A stretch of 64,000 nucleotides of DNA from Crocinitomicaceae bacterium (GCA_002707155.1 PAME01000014.1:62001-126000); one strand, 5' to 3'; counted from the stretch's first letter, positions 8,309 through 18,179 are shown. Program-made: numbers and translations. The notes: a model not told the origin generated them from the letters alone.

Positions 8309-9730
8309 ATGTCAGTTGATAGAGTAAAAAGTACTCGAGAAAAAGCGCTCAAAATAAACTTAGATAGAGATATCTACGGTTCATTTGGCGAAATTGGTGC
8401 TGGTCAAGAAGTAGCCAATCACTTTTATCGAGCAGGAGGAGCTTCTGGCACAATTGCGTTTTCTTTGTCTGCCTATGATATGAAAATCAGTGATTTCATA
8501 TATGGCGAATCTGATAGATATGTAAGTGAAGACCGGCTAAAACAAATGATCAATTTTGAGTATAAGCTAACCACTCGAAAACTGAACTCCAGATCAAAGC
8601 ACACTCGATTCTTTACTTTTTCAAATACTGTTGAAGTACTAAATTTCGGCAAAACCAATAATGGGCATGGCTGGCTTGGAGTTAGATTCCAGCTTAAACC
8701 TATGGCTGAACCAAACGAGTGTATTGTGCACGTTAACATGCACGACAACGATCAAAAACTTCAACAAAACGCGCTGGGTGTTCTTGGCGTAAACTTACTT
8801 TATGCATGCTATTTTTACAGTCATGACCCAAAGCTTTTCCTAAAATCTTTACTTGATAATATTGACGATAACCGGCTAGAAGTCAATATGTTTAGCCTTA
8901 AAGGCCCAGACTTTAACCATATCGATAATAGGCTGATGGCGCTGCGTTTGGTTAAATACGGCATGACGGAAGCCACCATTTTTGGAAGCAACGGAGATTT
9001 GCTTCAACCTGCAGAGTATTTATATAAGAAGAATGTGTTGGTAATGCGTGGAAGGTTTAGACCTGTTACCCATGTTAATATTGATATGCTCAACAAAGGA
9101 AAAGAGCTTTTTGAAAAAGAGGAAGATGTAGACCCCGAGAGATCTAGAGTTGTTTTTGAACTAACCCTTAAAGACCTGAGTGCTGAAGGGGCTATTATTG
9201 ACAAAGATTTCTTAGATCGTGTAGATATTTTATGTTCTTTGGGGCACACGGTAATGATTTCAAACTACGTAAAATACTATAAAGTAGTCAACTACCTTTC
9301 TCAAATTACGCGTAGTCGTAAAATTGGGGTAATCTTAGGCATTACAAACCTTAAGACCATATTCGAAGAAAAATATTACGAAAATCTTCAAGGTGGAATC
9401 TTAGAAGCTTTTGGTTTAGGGTTTGGAAATAATATCAAACTGTATGTTTACCCTGCAATAGATCAACACACCAAAAAACTAATAGACACCAATTCATTAA
9501 ACTTAGAAAGTCACTTAATGGGTTTGATGAATTATTTGAAATCCTGCAATAAGATTTGTGATATTGAAAATGCCGATCAAAGCATTCTAGATATATTCTC
9601 GGACGATGTGCTCAAATTAATTTACGAGCATAAAGATGGTTGGGAAAAAATGGTTCCTAAAGCGGTAGCAGAAAGAATTAAAGAAAAGGAGCTATTTGAA
9701 TATGAAGCTCCGGTAAACGAACCTTCATAA
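8309..9730 (+). CDS. Conserved protein of unknown function, 473 aa
   Basis: A large soluble protein without signal peptide or membrane segment. It resembles a long conserved family in Bacteroidota that I cannot tie to a proven activity. Conserved-looking blocks are the N-terminal LDRDIYGSFGEIGAGQEVANHFYRAGGASGTIA, which suggests a glycine-rich active or binding site (quoted in pieces only: GSFGEIGAGQEV, then FYRAGGASGTIA), the NMHDNDQ segment near residue 146, and GVLGVNLLYA. The gene downstream starts only 1 base after its stop, so it is translationally close to a type IX secreted protein. It has its own promoter. No function is proposed. Confidence 0.8.
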   Translation: MSVDRVKSTREKALKINLDRDIYGSFGEIGAGQEVANHFYRAGGASGTIAFSLSAYDMKISDFIYGESDRYVSEDRLKQMINFEYKLTTRKLNSRSKHTRFFTFSNTVEVLNFGKTNNGHGWLGVRFQLKPMAEPNECIVHVNMHDNDQKLQQNALGVLGVNLLYACYFYSHDPKLFLKSLLDNIDDNRLEVNMFSLKGPDFNHIDNRLMALRLVKYGMTEATIFGSNGDLLQPAEYLYKKNVLVMRGRFRPVTHVNIDMLNKGKELFEKEEDVDPERSRVVFELTLKDLSAEGAIIDKDFLDRVDILCSLGHTVMISNYVKYYKVVNYLSQITRSRKIGVILGITNLKTIFEEKYYENLQGGILEAFGLGFGNNIKLYVYPAIDQHTKKLIDTNSLNLESHLMGLMNYLKSCNKICDIENADQSILDIFSDDVLKLIYEHKDGWEKMVPKAVAERIKEKELFEYEAPVNEPS

Positions 9731-9731
9731 T

Positions 9732-11996
9732 TTGAAATTAAACATACAACATAAGCTAGCACTGCTAATTTGTTTTGTTGGAATAGCGTTTTTATCACCC
9801 TCCTTTGCACAAACATCTCGAAGCAATGATGATTTTAAAATCTTCGGAGATACTTTATTTCAAGGGAAATGGTCGCCAAGAGGGATTAACAATCAAACTG
9901 GATCTATAGCTTTTGCTAATTACGATACCTATGACTCAAGCTATACCTTTATTACCACCGCTGGATATATTTTCACAACCAAAGAATCAGAAATTGATTG
10001 GAAATTATTAAATCCTAACAATGATTTTGACGCTCCAATTGTAGGTTTTAATCGGTTTTCTGCAGGTGGAACGACCTATATGAATGTTGTTGCAAGAGAT
10101 GGTTTTCATTACCATTCTAATGACGGCGGAAAATCTTGGGCTTCTGGAGTTGGATTAACATCAATTGAAGGTTTCGCAACTGTTCAGAAAATGGTTCAAG
10201 CAGGTAATGGCAATGTTGTGTTGCTATTGGAAGAGAAATTGGGCCAAGCGAATATTGCTTTGTATGAAAGTAACGACTACGGGGCAAGTTTCAATAAAAT
10301 TAAAACGTTCAAATCCCCCATTCAACTGGCACTAAATAACTATGATATTTCTAAACCAATTGGGAGTGATAGTGAATTGCTGGTTTTATACGTCGATACT
10401 TTGTCTTTGTACAATGTAGTGCGAGATAGCTTCAATTTTTATTCTAAAACTCCTGCTTTTTCCTTCAGAGAAGCACGTGTTTCGGGAGCGTTTTCCAACG
10501 GGGATTTCAATGTGTTCTTGATTCGTGGAGGGTCTGTCTATAAATATGATGCCATCAACCTATTTTGGAATAGACAGTCTCAAATTTCTTTTGAATCACA
10601 GCAAGCGCACACTTTTTCTATTTCTGGAGCAAAACCAAACCGACTTTTCATTGGAAATACAAATTTCCAAAAATCAATAGACACCGCTAAAACATGGTCT
10701 ATTCAAAACAATTTAAACGACTATTTACTCAATAGAAGATCAAACCTACATCCAGGAATAAACGCCATTAAATCGTTTACAAACGTTCGTCAGGCCGAAA
10801 TATTTCTAATCTCTACCGATGGTGGACTTTTTTTAAGTCAAGATCAACTCAATTCTGTTGTAAACCTAACACCCAGCAATCTTCAAATCGGCAATCATTA
10901 CGACTTGAAAATTCTAAAAGATGACCTTAGCAACCTTTTTACTTCTACATCTGCTCAAGGTCTTCACACCTATACAAATTACAACCCAGACAGCACTATC
11001 AATACCGAACATATTGACTGGGAGACCAACTATGTAGTAGGAAGCAGTACTATGAACAGTAATTTATGGGCAGCTTCAAAAGATGAAATAGGCTTTGTAT
11101 CCAGTTTAACTGATCGTTTTTATAGAGCCACTTGGAACTATGTGGATAGTTTATCTTTAGGAGGCAATAAGCCTATCCTAAAGGCACACCCTAACAATTC
11201 AACCGAGGCGGTTTGCGCAGGGTTTTACAACAAAAACGATATAGACAAGCAGTCTTATTTGTATAAATTAAGCTTTGACGGCATCAACATTAATGTGGAG
11301 AGAATGGATAAAAATTTCAATCTAAACTTCCCGAAATCAGAGTTTATATCTGCAATTGAAATAGACGAGATCAATTCGGACAGTTGGTATGTAATAACCA
11401 ACGATGGAAACTTTTACACTTCAACTGATGCAGGCGAAACATGGAAGCGTTCAGCTTTTTTTAACGGCCTATTTTCTAATGCACAATTTGGTAGTTGCAT
11501 AGTAACTTCTTCAACAACCGAAGGGCTTGTTTTTGTTGGGGGAAGAGGGAATGGAAACGGTAGTATTTATTTTTCTCGAAATTTTGGTAAAGACTTTAGT
11601 CTGCTTGGAAATGGCCTAAAAGAAACTGAAGTGTTCGACATTGCAAGTTTAGATAACGATAGCTTGCTGTTTGTTGCCACTAAAGATGGTCCATTTGTAT
11701 ATTCAGAGAAATTTGGTGATTGGGAAGCACTAATGACAACTGAAATTCCCCACAGAAACTGGACGTGTGTACAAGCTTTTGAAAATGAAAACTCTGCTTG
11801 GTTTGGAACCTTTGGAAGAGGCTTGTGGGAATTTAACTATCAATTTATTCAAGACACGGTAAGTGCTATAAATGAGACCGGAAGGCCAACTAATGCAATA
11901 AGGCTGCACCCCAACCCTACTTCTGGCCATTTGAAAATCGATACCAAAGTCGAAATTGAAGCAATATCGGTGCATGCTATTGATGGCAAAAAGTAG
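9732..11996 (+). CDS. Secreted BNR/sortilin-like propeller protein, type IX sorting domain broken by frameshift
   Basis: Start is a TTG at 9732, one base after the upstream stop; no ATG fits. A signal peptide covers residues 1-26 (ending SFAQ). The body carries BNR/Asp-box type repeats (SNDGGKSW, STDAGETWKR, SRNFGKDF, WFGTFGRGLWEF) that form a beta-propeller like VPS10/sortilin or xyloglucanase folds. The C-terminus enters a type A type IX secretion domain (IRLHPNPTSGHLKI) but stops early at TAG 11994 after DGKK. The missing part of the domain is present in the next frame up to 12118. With one extra A in the run at 11988-11992 the protein would be 795 residues. As read, it would lack its sorting signal. 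Confidence 0.8.
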   Translation: MKLNIQHKLALLICFVGIAFLSPSFAQTSRSNDDFKIFGDTLFQGKWSPRGINNQTGSIAFANYDTYDSSYTFITTAGYIFTTKESEIDWKLLNPNNDFDAPIVGFNRFSAGGTTYMNVVARDGFHYHSNDGGKSWASGVGLTSIEGFATVQKMVQAGNGNVVLLLEEKLGQANIALYESNDYGASFNKIKTFKSPIQLALNNYDISKPIGSDSELLVLYVDTLSLYNVVRDSFNFYSKTPAFSFREARVSGAFSNGDFNVFLIRGGSVYKYDAINLFWNRQSQISFESQQAHTFSISGAKPNRLFIGNTNFQKSIDTAKTWSIQNNLNDYLLNRRSNLHPGINAIKSFTNVRQAEIFLISTDGGLFLSQDQLNSVVNLTPSNLQIGNHYDLKILKDDLSNLFTSTSAQGLHTYTNYNPDSTINTEHIDWETNYVVGSSTMNSNLWAASKDEIGFVSSLTDRFYRATWNYVDSLSLGGNKPILKAHPNNSTEAVCAGFYNKNDIDKQSYLYKLSFDGININVERMDKNFNLNFPKSEFISAIEIDEINSDSWYVITNDGNFYTSTDAGETWKRSAFFNGLFSNAQFGSCIVTSSTTEGLVFVGGRGNGNGSIYFSRNFGKDFSLLGNGLKETEVFDIASLDNDSLLFVATKDGPFVYSEKFGDWEALMTTEIPHRNWTCVQAFENENSAWFGTFGRGLWEFNYQFIQDTVSAINETGRPTNAIRLHPNPTSGHLKIDTKVEIEAISVHAIDGKK

Positions 11997-12118
11997 CTTC
12001 GATTGCAAAAAGTGCAAACGATGAAGTCAATATAAAAAACCTAAAGTCGGGAGTTTATTTTATTCGATTACAACTCATCACCGGCGAAATTTCCCACCAT
12101 AAAATCGTGAAAGAGTAG
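11988..12118 (+). other. Out-of-frame remainder of the type IX C-terminal sorting domain
   Basis: After the A-run at 11988-11992 the +2 frame reads VASIAKSANDEVN, then IKNLKSGVYFIRLQL and ITGEISHHKIVKE, stopping at TAG 12116-12118. This is the ending expected for a type A sorting domain (LxxGVYFIRL, then a basic tail). Five A are present where six would keep the frame, so this is a one-base deletion in a homopolymer or an assembly error. Confidence 0.8.
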
Positions 12119-12123
12119 CATTG

Positions 12124-13221
12124 CTACCTGCTTGCAATTTCAGTTAAAGCCTCAATACACATTTCATTTTCACGCGGCAATCCAACAGTTATCCGCAGAC
12201 AATGAGGAAGACCAAAAGCCTTAAGCGGACGAACAAACACCCCTAACTTCATCAATTCTTCAAAGTAAAAATGAACCGTTTCTTCATTTTCAAAATTGAG
12301 CATTACAAAATTTCCAAAGCTTGGCGTGTAATTTAAATTCAACGCTTCAAAGGTTTGGTAGTATTTTTTGATTTCAGTCGTATTGTTTTCTATCGTTTTG
12401 TTTAAATACTCCTCATCGCTCAGTGCTCCAATACCGGCAGCTTGAGCCAGGTTAGAAGGCTCAAAGGTTAGCTTAACCTTCATTATAGCCTCTATTAATT
12501 TTTCGTGACCAATGGCATAGCCAATTCGAATAGCCGCAATTCCGTATGCTTTTGAAAACGTGCGCAGTGTAAGTACATTTTCATAGTTGTAACTTGCTGA
12601 GTTTGGAAATTCTGTAGATAAATCATGTGCAAATTCAAAGTAAGCTTCATCTACAATTATTAATACATTACTCGGAACTTTTTCTATAAACGCTTTCAAG
12701 TCCTGCTCTGGAATCATAGCCCCAGTAGGGTTGTTTGGGTTCGATAAATATATTGCCTTTGTTTTATCATAAATAGCGTTGTACAAGGCGTCTAAGTCAA
12801 AAGTAAAGCCGTCAGACAATGGAACCGTTTGCACCTTTACATTATTGGCTTTTGCCCAAATGTAAACCGCTACAAAAGTTCCAGAACAGGTTAATAATTC
12901 ATCACCATTCTCAAAAAATGCATTAAACAAATTATTAAAAATAGATTCACTTCCATTACCTACGGCTACTTGCTCAAACTTTCGATTCCATTTAGCCGCC
13001 AATAGATTCCGCAACTCTGTACATACTGGATCAGGATAAACGTGAGAATTAGAGAGCGACGCAGTAACAAATTCCATTGCTTTAGGAGATGGACCGAAAT
13101 TATTTTCATTATTCCAAAGCACCGCCACCTCAGTTAGACCAAGCTCTTCAATAACTTGAGACAAAGGCTTTCCAGGCTTATAGCTCTTTAATTCAGTAAT
13201 ATTTTCTGGAATTTGAATCAT
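12124..13221 (-). CDS. Histidinol-phosphate aminotransferase-like PLP enzyme
   Basis: Fold-type I aminotransferase of 365 residues from ATG 13221; an upstream in-frame start at 13260 would add 13 unlikely residues. Visible family motifs are GNGSESI (cofactor phosphate region), SNPNNPTGAMIP, DEAYFEF, and the Schiff-base lysine in TFSKAYGIAAIRIGY (Lys about 224), with a C-terminal arginine in LRITVG. These place it in the HisC branch, which transfers an amino group from glutamate to imidazoleacetol phosphate. No other his genes are nearby, so a related substrate is possible. It is convergent with the secreted propeller gene, 5 bases from the end of its frameshifted tail. Confidence 0.88.
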   Translation of the reverse strand: MIQIPENITELKSYKPGKPLSQVIEELGLTEVAVLWNNENNFGPSPKAMEFVTASLSNSHVYPDPVCTELRNLLAAKWNRKFEQVAVGNGSESIFNNLFNAFFENGDELLTCSGTFVAVYIWAKANNVKVQTVPLSDGFTFDLDALYNAIYDKTKAIYLSNPNNPTGAMIPEQDLKAFIEKVPSNVLIIVDEAYFEFAHDLSTEFPNSASYNYENVLTLRTFSKAYGIAAIRIGYAIGHEKLIEAIMKVKLTFEPSNLAQAAGIGALSDEEYLNKTIENNTTEIKKYYQTFEALNLNYTPSFGNFVMLNFENEETVHFYFEELMKLGVFVRPLKAFGLPHCLRITVGLPRENEMCIEALTEIASR

Positions 13222-13324
13222 AACTTTTCTTTCCCCCAAATATAAATTAGTCCAGTACAAAATGACACAGAATCTTTCAGTTGAATAAAAGTTTTACTTT
13301 GCAGTGTTTTAATAATATCATAAT

Positions 13325-14104
13325 ATGCTGATGAGGATTTTTAAAAGCTTTTTTTTAATTATAAATTACAAAACGGTAATTACATCCGCTATCTCTTTGG
13401 CTGCGGCATATTTGTGCAATGAATTCAATATAAAAGCAGAATTTCCACTATACCTCATAAGTATTGCAATAGTATTTCCAATTGTATTTTCTATTGACAG
13501 TGCCTATAAAAGAAGGGAGTTTGCCTTGCAGCAATATGCTGATTTAAAGGCGCATGCCCTATCCTATTACTATGGAGTTCGAGAATGGGTGCAACCCAAC
13601 AAACCTCACATTGCGGAAGAAGTCAAGATTGAAATAAATGAGCTGTTTGAAACAATGAGTTCGAATTTTTTGCTAGACCCTGAAGAGGCCAAAAAGAAAG
13701 AACACGAAATGTATATACGCTTCTCCCACCTATCGGCTAGGGTAGCAGAATTCAAGGAGTACGGAAGCGCAGGGAGCGAAAATTCGCGTTTGCACCAATA
13801 CGTGAGCAAAATGTTAGTCTCTTACGGCATCATGAAGAATGTTTTCTACTACCGAACGCCCATAACGCTGCGGGCTTACAGCAAAATTTTTATTTATTTC
13901 TTTCCCATACTTTACGGGCCATTTAGTGCAAGTACTTTTACAGATTACTCGCATGGCATAGGATATTTAATCGCTGTTTTATACAGTGTCATTTTGGTAA
14001 GTTTGGATAACCTTCAAGAACACTTAGAAAATCCATTTGATCAGGTTGGAGAGGATGACATTAAGTTTGAAGTTGGAGAACTCAATGATGCAATGATTAA
14101 ATAA
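13325..14104 (+). CDS. Bestrophin-like membrane protein
   Basis: Integral membrane protein of 259 residues. Two hydrophobic segments lie near the N-terminus (about 15-32 and 40-58) and two more at about 180-225. The charged middle holds a long helical region. The C-terminal block SLDNLQEHLENPFDQVGEDDIKF resembles the bestrophin/UPF0187 ending (ENPF, then D-D), here read in pieces. The second bestrophin-family gene in this window (46967-47845) is a much clearer member, so this one may be a distant relative. Bestrophins are chloride channels; activity here is inference. It is followed after 11 bases by a TerB-like gene, so they are likely one transcript. Confidence 0.6.
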   Translation: MLMRIFKSFFLIINYKTVITSAISLAAAYLCNEFNIKAEFPLYLISIAIVFPIVFSIDSAYKRREFALQQYADLKAHALSYYYGVREWVQPNKPHIAEEVKIEINELFETMSSNFLLDPEEAKKKEHEMYIRFSHLSARVAEFKEYGSAGSENSRLHQYVSKMLVSYGIMKNVFYYRTPITLRAYSKIFIYFFPILYGPFSASTFTDYSHGIGYLIAVLYSVILVSLDNLQEHLENPFDQVGEDDIKFEVGELNDAMIK

Positions 14105-14115
14105 ACGAATCAACT

Positions 14116-14538
14116 ATGATTGACCCTTTTGAAAAAATGAATTACAACAAAAAGTCGATGCTGGCACTTTTTGTGACTATGTCGAAGTCTGACCATGACA
14201 TTGACGAAAATGAAGAAATATTCATTGAAGAAATGCGCGAAAAATTGGGTGTTTCAAAGGAGGAGTTAAAACACATTTGGGAGAACGAAGATGCATATCC
14301 GCTGAACCCGCCAAAATCAGAAAAACACCGCATGACTATAATGTATCAGCTCCTTTACCTTGTGATAATTGATGGTGTTGTTTCTAATGAAGAGCGCCGA
14401 TTTCTGCATGAAGTAGGATTGAAATTAGCTGTTAAACCAGCGTTAACTAATGACCTCCTTTTTGCTATGGAGGAACACATTGGTAAAGAACTTCCCGATG
14501 GTTTGCTCAACTCCATTATAGCGAAATACTTAAACTAG
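14116..14538 (+). CDS. TerB-like domain protein
   Basis: Small acidic, all-helical protein of 140 residues. It has two Asp-rich turns typical of TerB-like proteins: MSKSDHDIDENEEIFI near residue 25 and VIIDGVVSNEERRFL near residue 80. TerB domains bind divalent metal and are often membrane-associated adaptors; no direct role in tellurite resistance can be inferred, as the other ter genes are absent. It sits 11 bases after a bestrophin-like gene. It overlaps recQ by 4 bases in a convergent arrangement. Confidence 0.72.
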   Translation: MIDPFEKMNYNKKSMLALFVTMSKSDHDIDENEEIFIEEMREKLGVSKEELKHIWENEDAYPLNPPKSEKHRMTIMYQLLYLVIIDGVVSNEERRFLHEVGLKLAVKPALTNDLLFAMEEHIGKELPDGLLNSIIAKYLN

Positions 14539-16436
14539 TCTGGCTCAATTGCAGACACCAAGTCTGCTTCGACACTTATTTTACCTTGTTCTTCTAGAAA
14601 TTCCAGCACTTTTATTACAGATTCATCATCGTATTTAGACAGCACTTCTAGCAATTCATGCATGAGTAGACTGGAGTTCTCCAATTCTGCAAGCACTGAA
14701 TTTGCAACGCTTGTAAAAGCGTGCAGACCATCTACTTTATCTTTTAACCTCAGGCAATAATCGCACTTTCCACAATATTTATTTGAAACCTCACCAAAGT
14801 ACTCCAGCAACATTCTTGAGCGACAATCGGACTTCTCAATCAACTGCTTCATGGCCGTACAGCGTTCAATTGCCCTGCTTTTTAGCGTATCGTAATTGGA
14901 GCGTTTAAAGTTTATTTCATCACTTTTAATCCGCTCATGGGTCAATAAAACCGAAGTAGCCGCAGTAGATTCATGGTAGTCCACGATGCCCTTTTTTGAC
15001 ATTAAACGCAGTACGGACTGAATTTGACTCAGCTTCCAATCGAGTCGTTCTGCTAGTTCCTGCTCGCGAATAGCCGTTGGAAAATCAAATAGCCCCGAAT
15101 AAGACCGTAGCAACACATCAAATACCTCACTTTCTTTAGACGTGACCTCTTTGAAATAGCGTCTGCTTACTTTAATTTTTATTCGGGAGAGTTCAAAGCT
15201 TGCATCTGGAATTGCAATTAGTCCCTCTAGCGCCAAAATTCGCAATGCTGCCATTGCATCCAGTTGCTTAATCTTATACTTTTTGCAAAACAAGTTCAAA
15301 TCAAAATCATAAAACTCCTCCAAGCCAGCTCCAAAGGCAACTTTCAAATGATTCATAAACCAATCGTAGACTTTTCGAATAAAGGCTTTGGAGGGATATT
15401 TTCTCAGCACACTTTGTTCTAATGCCACGGTATCATTCTGATCGTACATGAGCACCGCATAAGACTTCTTTTCATCTCGGCCTGCCCTACCCGCTTCTTG
15501 AAAATAGGATTCTGGATTTTCAGGTATATCAAAATGCACTACCCAGCGCACATCAGGTTTGTCGATTCCCATACCAAATGCGTTAGTAGCCACAATTACC
15601 TGAACCTCATTATTGATCCATTTTTCCTGAGCTTCAGACCGTTGAAAGGAGTCCAGTCCTGCGTGGTAAGCCAACGCAGAAACCTCTCTATTTATTAGTA
15701 GCTGAGCATACTCTTCGGTTTTTCTTCGATTTTGAACGTATAGAATTCCAGAGCCACCCGTTTTTTGAATCAAGCGCTCCAAACGGTAAAACTTATCTTC
15801 CTCTTGTTTGATGATATAGGCGAGGTTACTTCTTTCAAAGCTTTTTTGAATCAAGTTAGGACTTTTAAAGACTAGTTTATCCTGAATATCATCAGCTACT
15901 GTAGGAGTAGCAGTAGCTGTAAGTGCAATAATTGGCACTTTGGGCAAATACTCCCTAATACTTGCTACTTCCAAATAATCGGGCCTGAAATCATAGCCCC
16001 ATTGCGATATACAATGCGCCTCGTCCACTGCAATCAAATTGCATTTTATGGAAGGAAGACGCGCCAAAAAAAGTTCAGTTTTTAATCGTTCTGGCGATAC
16101 GTATAAAAACTTTGTATTTCCATAAATACAATTGTCCAAAGCTTGGTCAATTGCCGTTTTTGACATTCCCGAAACCAAGCACTCGGCTATTATTCCGCGC
16201 TTTTTAAGTTGGCGAACTTGATCCTTCATTAAGGCAATGAGCGGCGAAACAACAATGGTGCAACCGCCCAAGTACAAACCAGGAATTTGAAAACAAACCG
16301 ATTTACCACCGCCCGTTGGCAGCAAAGCCAACGTATCTTTTCCGGCAATTACTGATTCAATAATATCCTGTTGTTTACTCCGAAAGGAATCGAATCCCCA
16401 ATGGGATTTTAGTATTTCGTGAATCGTTGTTGCCAC
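14535..16436 (-). CDS. recQ: RecQ-family ATP-dependent DNA helicase
   Basis: 3'-5' DNA helicase of 633 residues acting in recombination and fork repair. Walker A is LLPTGGGKS (residues about 39-46), the DEAH box is AVDEAHCISQWGYDFRPDY (DEAH at 138-141), and motif VI is QEAGRAGRD. The RecQ-C zinc site is present as CRSRMLLEYFGE then YCGKCDYC. There is no clear HRDC domain; the roughly 70 residues after the zinc site are a short helical tail. This shorter form is frequent in Bacteroidota, which often carry more than one RecQ. It overlaps the TerB-like gene by 4 bases and is followed upstream by a TPR gene on the same strand. Confidence 0.93.
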   Translation of the reverse strand: MATTIHEILKSHWGFDSFRSKQQDIIESVIAGKDTLALLPTGGGKSVCFQIPGLYLGGCTIVVSPLIALMKDQVRQLKKRGIIAECLVSGMSKTAIDQALDNCIYGNTKFLYVSPERLKTELFLARLPSIKCNLIAVDEAHCISQWGYDFRPDYLEVASIREYLPKVPIIALTATATPTVADDIQDKLVFKSPNLIQKSFERSNLAYIIKQEEDKFYRLERLIQKTGGSGILYVQNRRKTEEYAQLLINREVSALAYHAGLDSFQRSEAQEKWINNEVQVIVATNAFGMGIDKPDVRWVVHFDIPENPESYFQEAGRAGRDEKKSYAVLMYDQNDTVALEQSVLRKYPSKAFIRKVYDWFMNHLKVAFGAGLEEFYDFDLNLFCKKYKIKQLDAMAALRILALEGLIAIPDASFELSRIKIKVSRRYFKEVTSKESEVFDVLLRSYSGLFDFPTAIREQELAERLDWKLSQIQSVLRLMSKKGIVDYHESTAATSVLLTHERIKSDEINFKRSNYDTLKSRAIERCTAMKQLIEKSDCRSRMLLEYFGEVSNKYCGKCDYCLRLKDKVDGLHAFTSVANSVLAELENSSLLMHELLEVLSKYDDESVIKVLEFLEEQGKISVEADLVSAIEPD

Positions 16437-16469
16437 TATTCAAAAATAGCCCAATCTTATTTTGTGGCG

Positions 16470-17387
16470 CTATGCGGCTTTTCTATGATGCTGTCTTTTT
16501 GATAACAAGTTAGCCAACAATCCATTTGCTTTTGGGTGTCCCAATGCGCGGGCAAACTCCAAATCGTCCAATGCCGATTGTTCTTCAATTTTAAACTCAA
16601 TTTTTATCAATGCGAGTTTAACAATAGCCTCGGCATTATGCGGCTCCAAGGCAAGCACCTTTTTATAAATTTTGTATGCCTTAGGCCACTTTTTTTCTTC
16701 AAACAATAACGCTCCTTTTAGCATTAGCGTTTCAGCATGATTTGGAATCAAGGCCTCCATTTTTTCCATGTCTAAAAGTGCTAAATCGATATTTTTTAGC
16801 GCAATGTGCAAATGCGCTCTACTCTGCAAAGCACTAAAGCTGTTTGGGTTCAACAACAAAGCAAAGTTCAAATCATTCAATGCTCTTCTGTCTTGATCTA
16901 AGTGAGAATACAATTTGGCGCGTTGAATGTATATCATTTCATCGTTTGGCTTAATGTGTACCGCATCATTTATAGTGCTCAAGGCCGCTCGGTAAAGTCC
17001 TTTTTGCTGAAGGCAGTCTGCCAGCTGCAACCTACCACCTACAGAAGATTTATCTAGCGATAAGTGCAATTTTAATTTTTCAATAGCGGCATCAATAGCG
17101 CCGTGTTGCATCAAATTAATGGCTTCCATCAACAATTCGTTGCTCCAAGTTTTGATGTGACCATTATTGGCAAATCGAATCATAGCCTTGTTGTCTAAAA
17201 TCAAATTTCCTTCCTGATCCAATAGCATTTCGTAAAATTCTTTACACGAAATCATTACTTGTTTTCTTGTTGAAATACCTCTGTCGTGTTCTTTCCAAAG
17301 CTCAGCAGCTACTTTTTTCAATACATCCCATACTCTTGGGTTCATGCCTACTGGTCTTACTCCTGTTGTTTTTTCGTTCTTTTTCAT
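16470..17387 (-). CDS. Tetratricopeptide repeat protein
   Basis: Soluble protein of 305 residues without signal peptide. After a basic N-terminal region of about 85 residues, six or more TPR units follow (for example AIEKLKLHLSLDKSSVGGRL, GLYRAALSTINDAVHIKP, WPKAYKIYKKVLALEPHNA), giving a helical scaffold for protein interaction. The partner is unknown. It lies upstream of recQ on the same strand with 33 bases between them, so co-transcription is likely. A second role cannot be read from sequence. Confidence 0.82.
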   Translation of the reverse strand: MKKNEKTTGVRPVGMNPRVWDVLKKVAAELWKEHDRGISTRKQVMISCKEFYEMLLDQEGNLILDNKAMIRFANNGHIKTWSNELLMEAINLMQHGAIDAAIEKLKLHLSLDKSSVGGRLQLADCLQQKGLYRAALSTINDAVHIKPNDEMIYIQRAKLYSHLDQDRRALNDLNFALLLNPNSFSALQSRAHLHIALKNIDLALLDMEKMEALIPNHAETLMLKGALLFEEKKWPKAYKIYKKVLALEPHNAEAIVKLALIKIEFKIEEQSALDDLEFARALGHPKANGLLANLLSKRQHHRKAA

Positions 17388-17623
17388 ATCCTTGTTTATT
17401 TATTACGAAGCGAAGAAACCGTTTGAGAACGTAAAGTATTTACGTTGCCAAAAATAAATTATATGGTTTTGAAAATCAGACGATTAAATCCTAAATAATT
17501 GACTGAATTCTCCAATAAAGTGCGTTTAAAATAGCTGCGTAAAGCGAACAAGTCCTTCTTGACGGCTCAGAAAAATTGAACCCATTGTCTTGCTTTTTTT
17601 GTTTATTTGAGCAAACAAAAAAC

Positions 17624-18139
17624 ATGAACAAACCAGACGTATCCGAATACGCTAATTACTACGAAAACTATATCAAGTTGAGCGATGATCGTTCGCTAAA
17701 AGAACAGTTGGTAGAACAACAAAAAGAAACTATAGCAGAAATAGAGGGCCTCTCTGAAGCGCAGTTGGACATGAGCTACGCAACTGGAAAATGGACAGTA
17801 AGAGAGCTCTTGCAACACGTTATCGATACCGAAATTGTATTTGCTTTTAGAGCCTTTGCCATTGCTAGGGGTGAAACACAAGCTATACCGGGGTTTGACC
17901 AAGATGAATATGCCGCCAGTGCCTCCTCTGCAAAACTTAGCAAAGCCAATATACTGGATATTTATAAGAAAACGCGTGGGTTTACGCTTTCGCTTTTAGA
18001 TTATATAAAAGATGCCGATTTGGAACGAAAAGGAAGTGCCTCTGGAAATAGCCTATCGGCAAGAGCAGCAGGTTTTATTATCCTTGGCCACGAAAAGCAC
18101 CATTTGAATGTATTGCGGCAGTTGTACTTTATTGTGTAA
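17624..18139 (+). CDS. DinB-family protein
   Basis: Four-helix-bundle protein of 171 residues from ATG 17624. The frame is open upstream to 17576, but those 16 residues (rich in Cys and Phe) look non-coding. The metal-binding histidines of the DinB/YfiT fold are visible: LLQHVIDTE near residue 65 and GHEKHHLNVLRQ near residue 155. Many relatives are thiol-dependent S-transferases or uncharacterised stress proteins; substrate is unknown. It is a single gene and is followed by an attC-like repeat region. Confidence 0.85.
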   Translation: MNKPDVSEYANYYENYIKLSDDRSLKEQLVEQQKETIAEIEGLSEAQLDMSYATGKWTVRELLQHVIDTEIVFAFRAFAIARGETQAIPGFDQDEYAASASSAKLSKANILDIYKKTRGFTLSLLDYIKDADLERKGSASGNSLSARAAGFIILGHEKHHLNVLRQLYFIV

Positions 18140-18179
18140 GTAAAACGTGGGGTGAATTCGGGGTACCTTTTCTTTAAAC

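Noticed and set aside
12115..12127. Hairpin GTAGC-ATT-GCTAC over the two convergent stop codons as terminator
   Set aside because: The stem is only 5 bp and no T run follows on either strand.
14116..14538. Tellurite resistance operon
   Set aside because: Only a TerB-like domain is present; no other ter gene is near.
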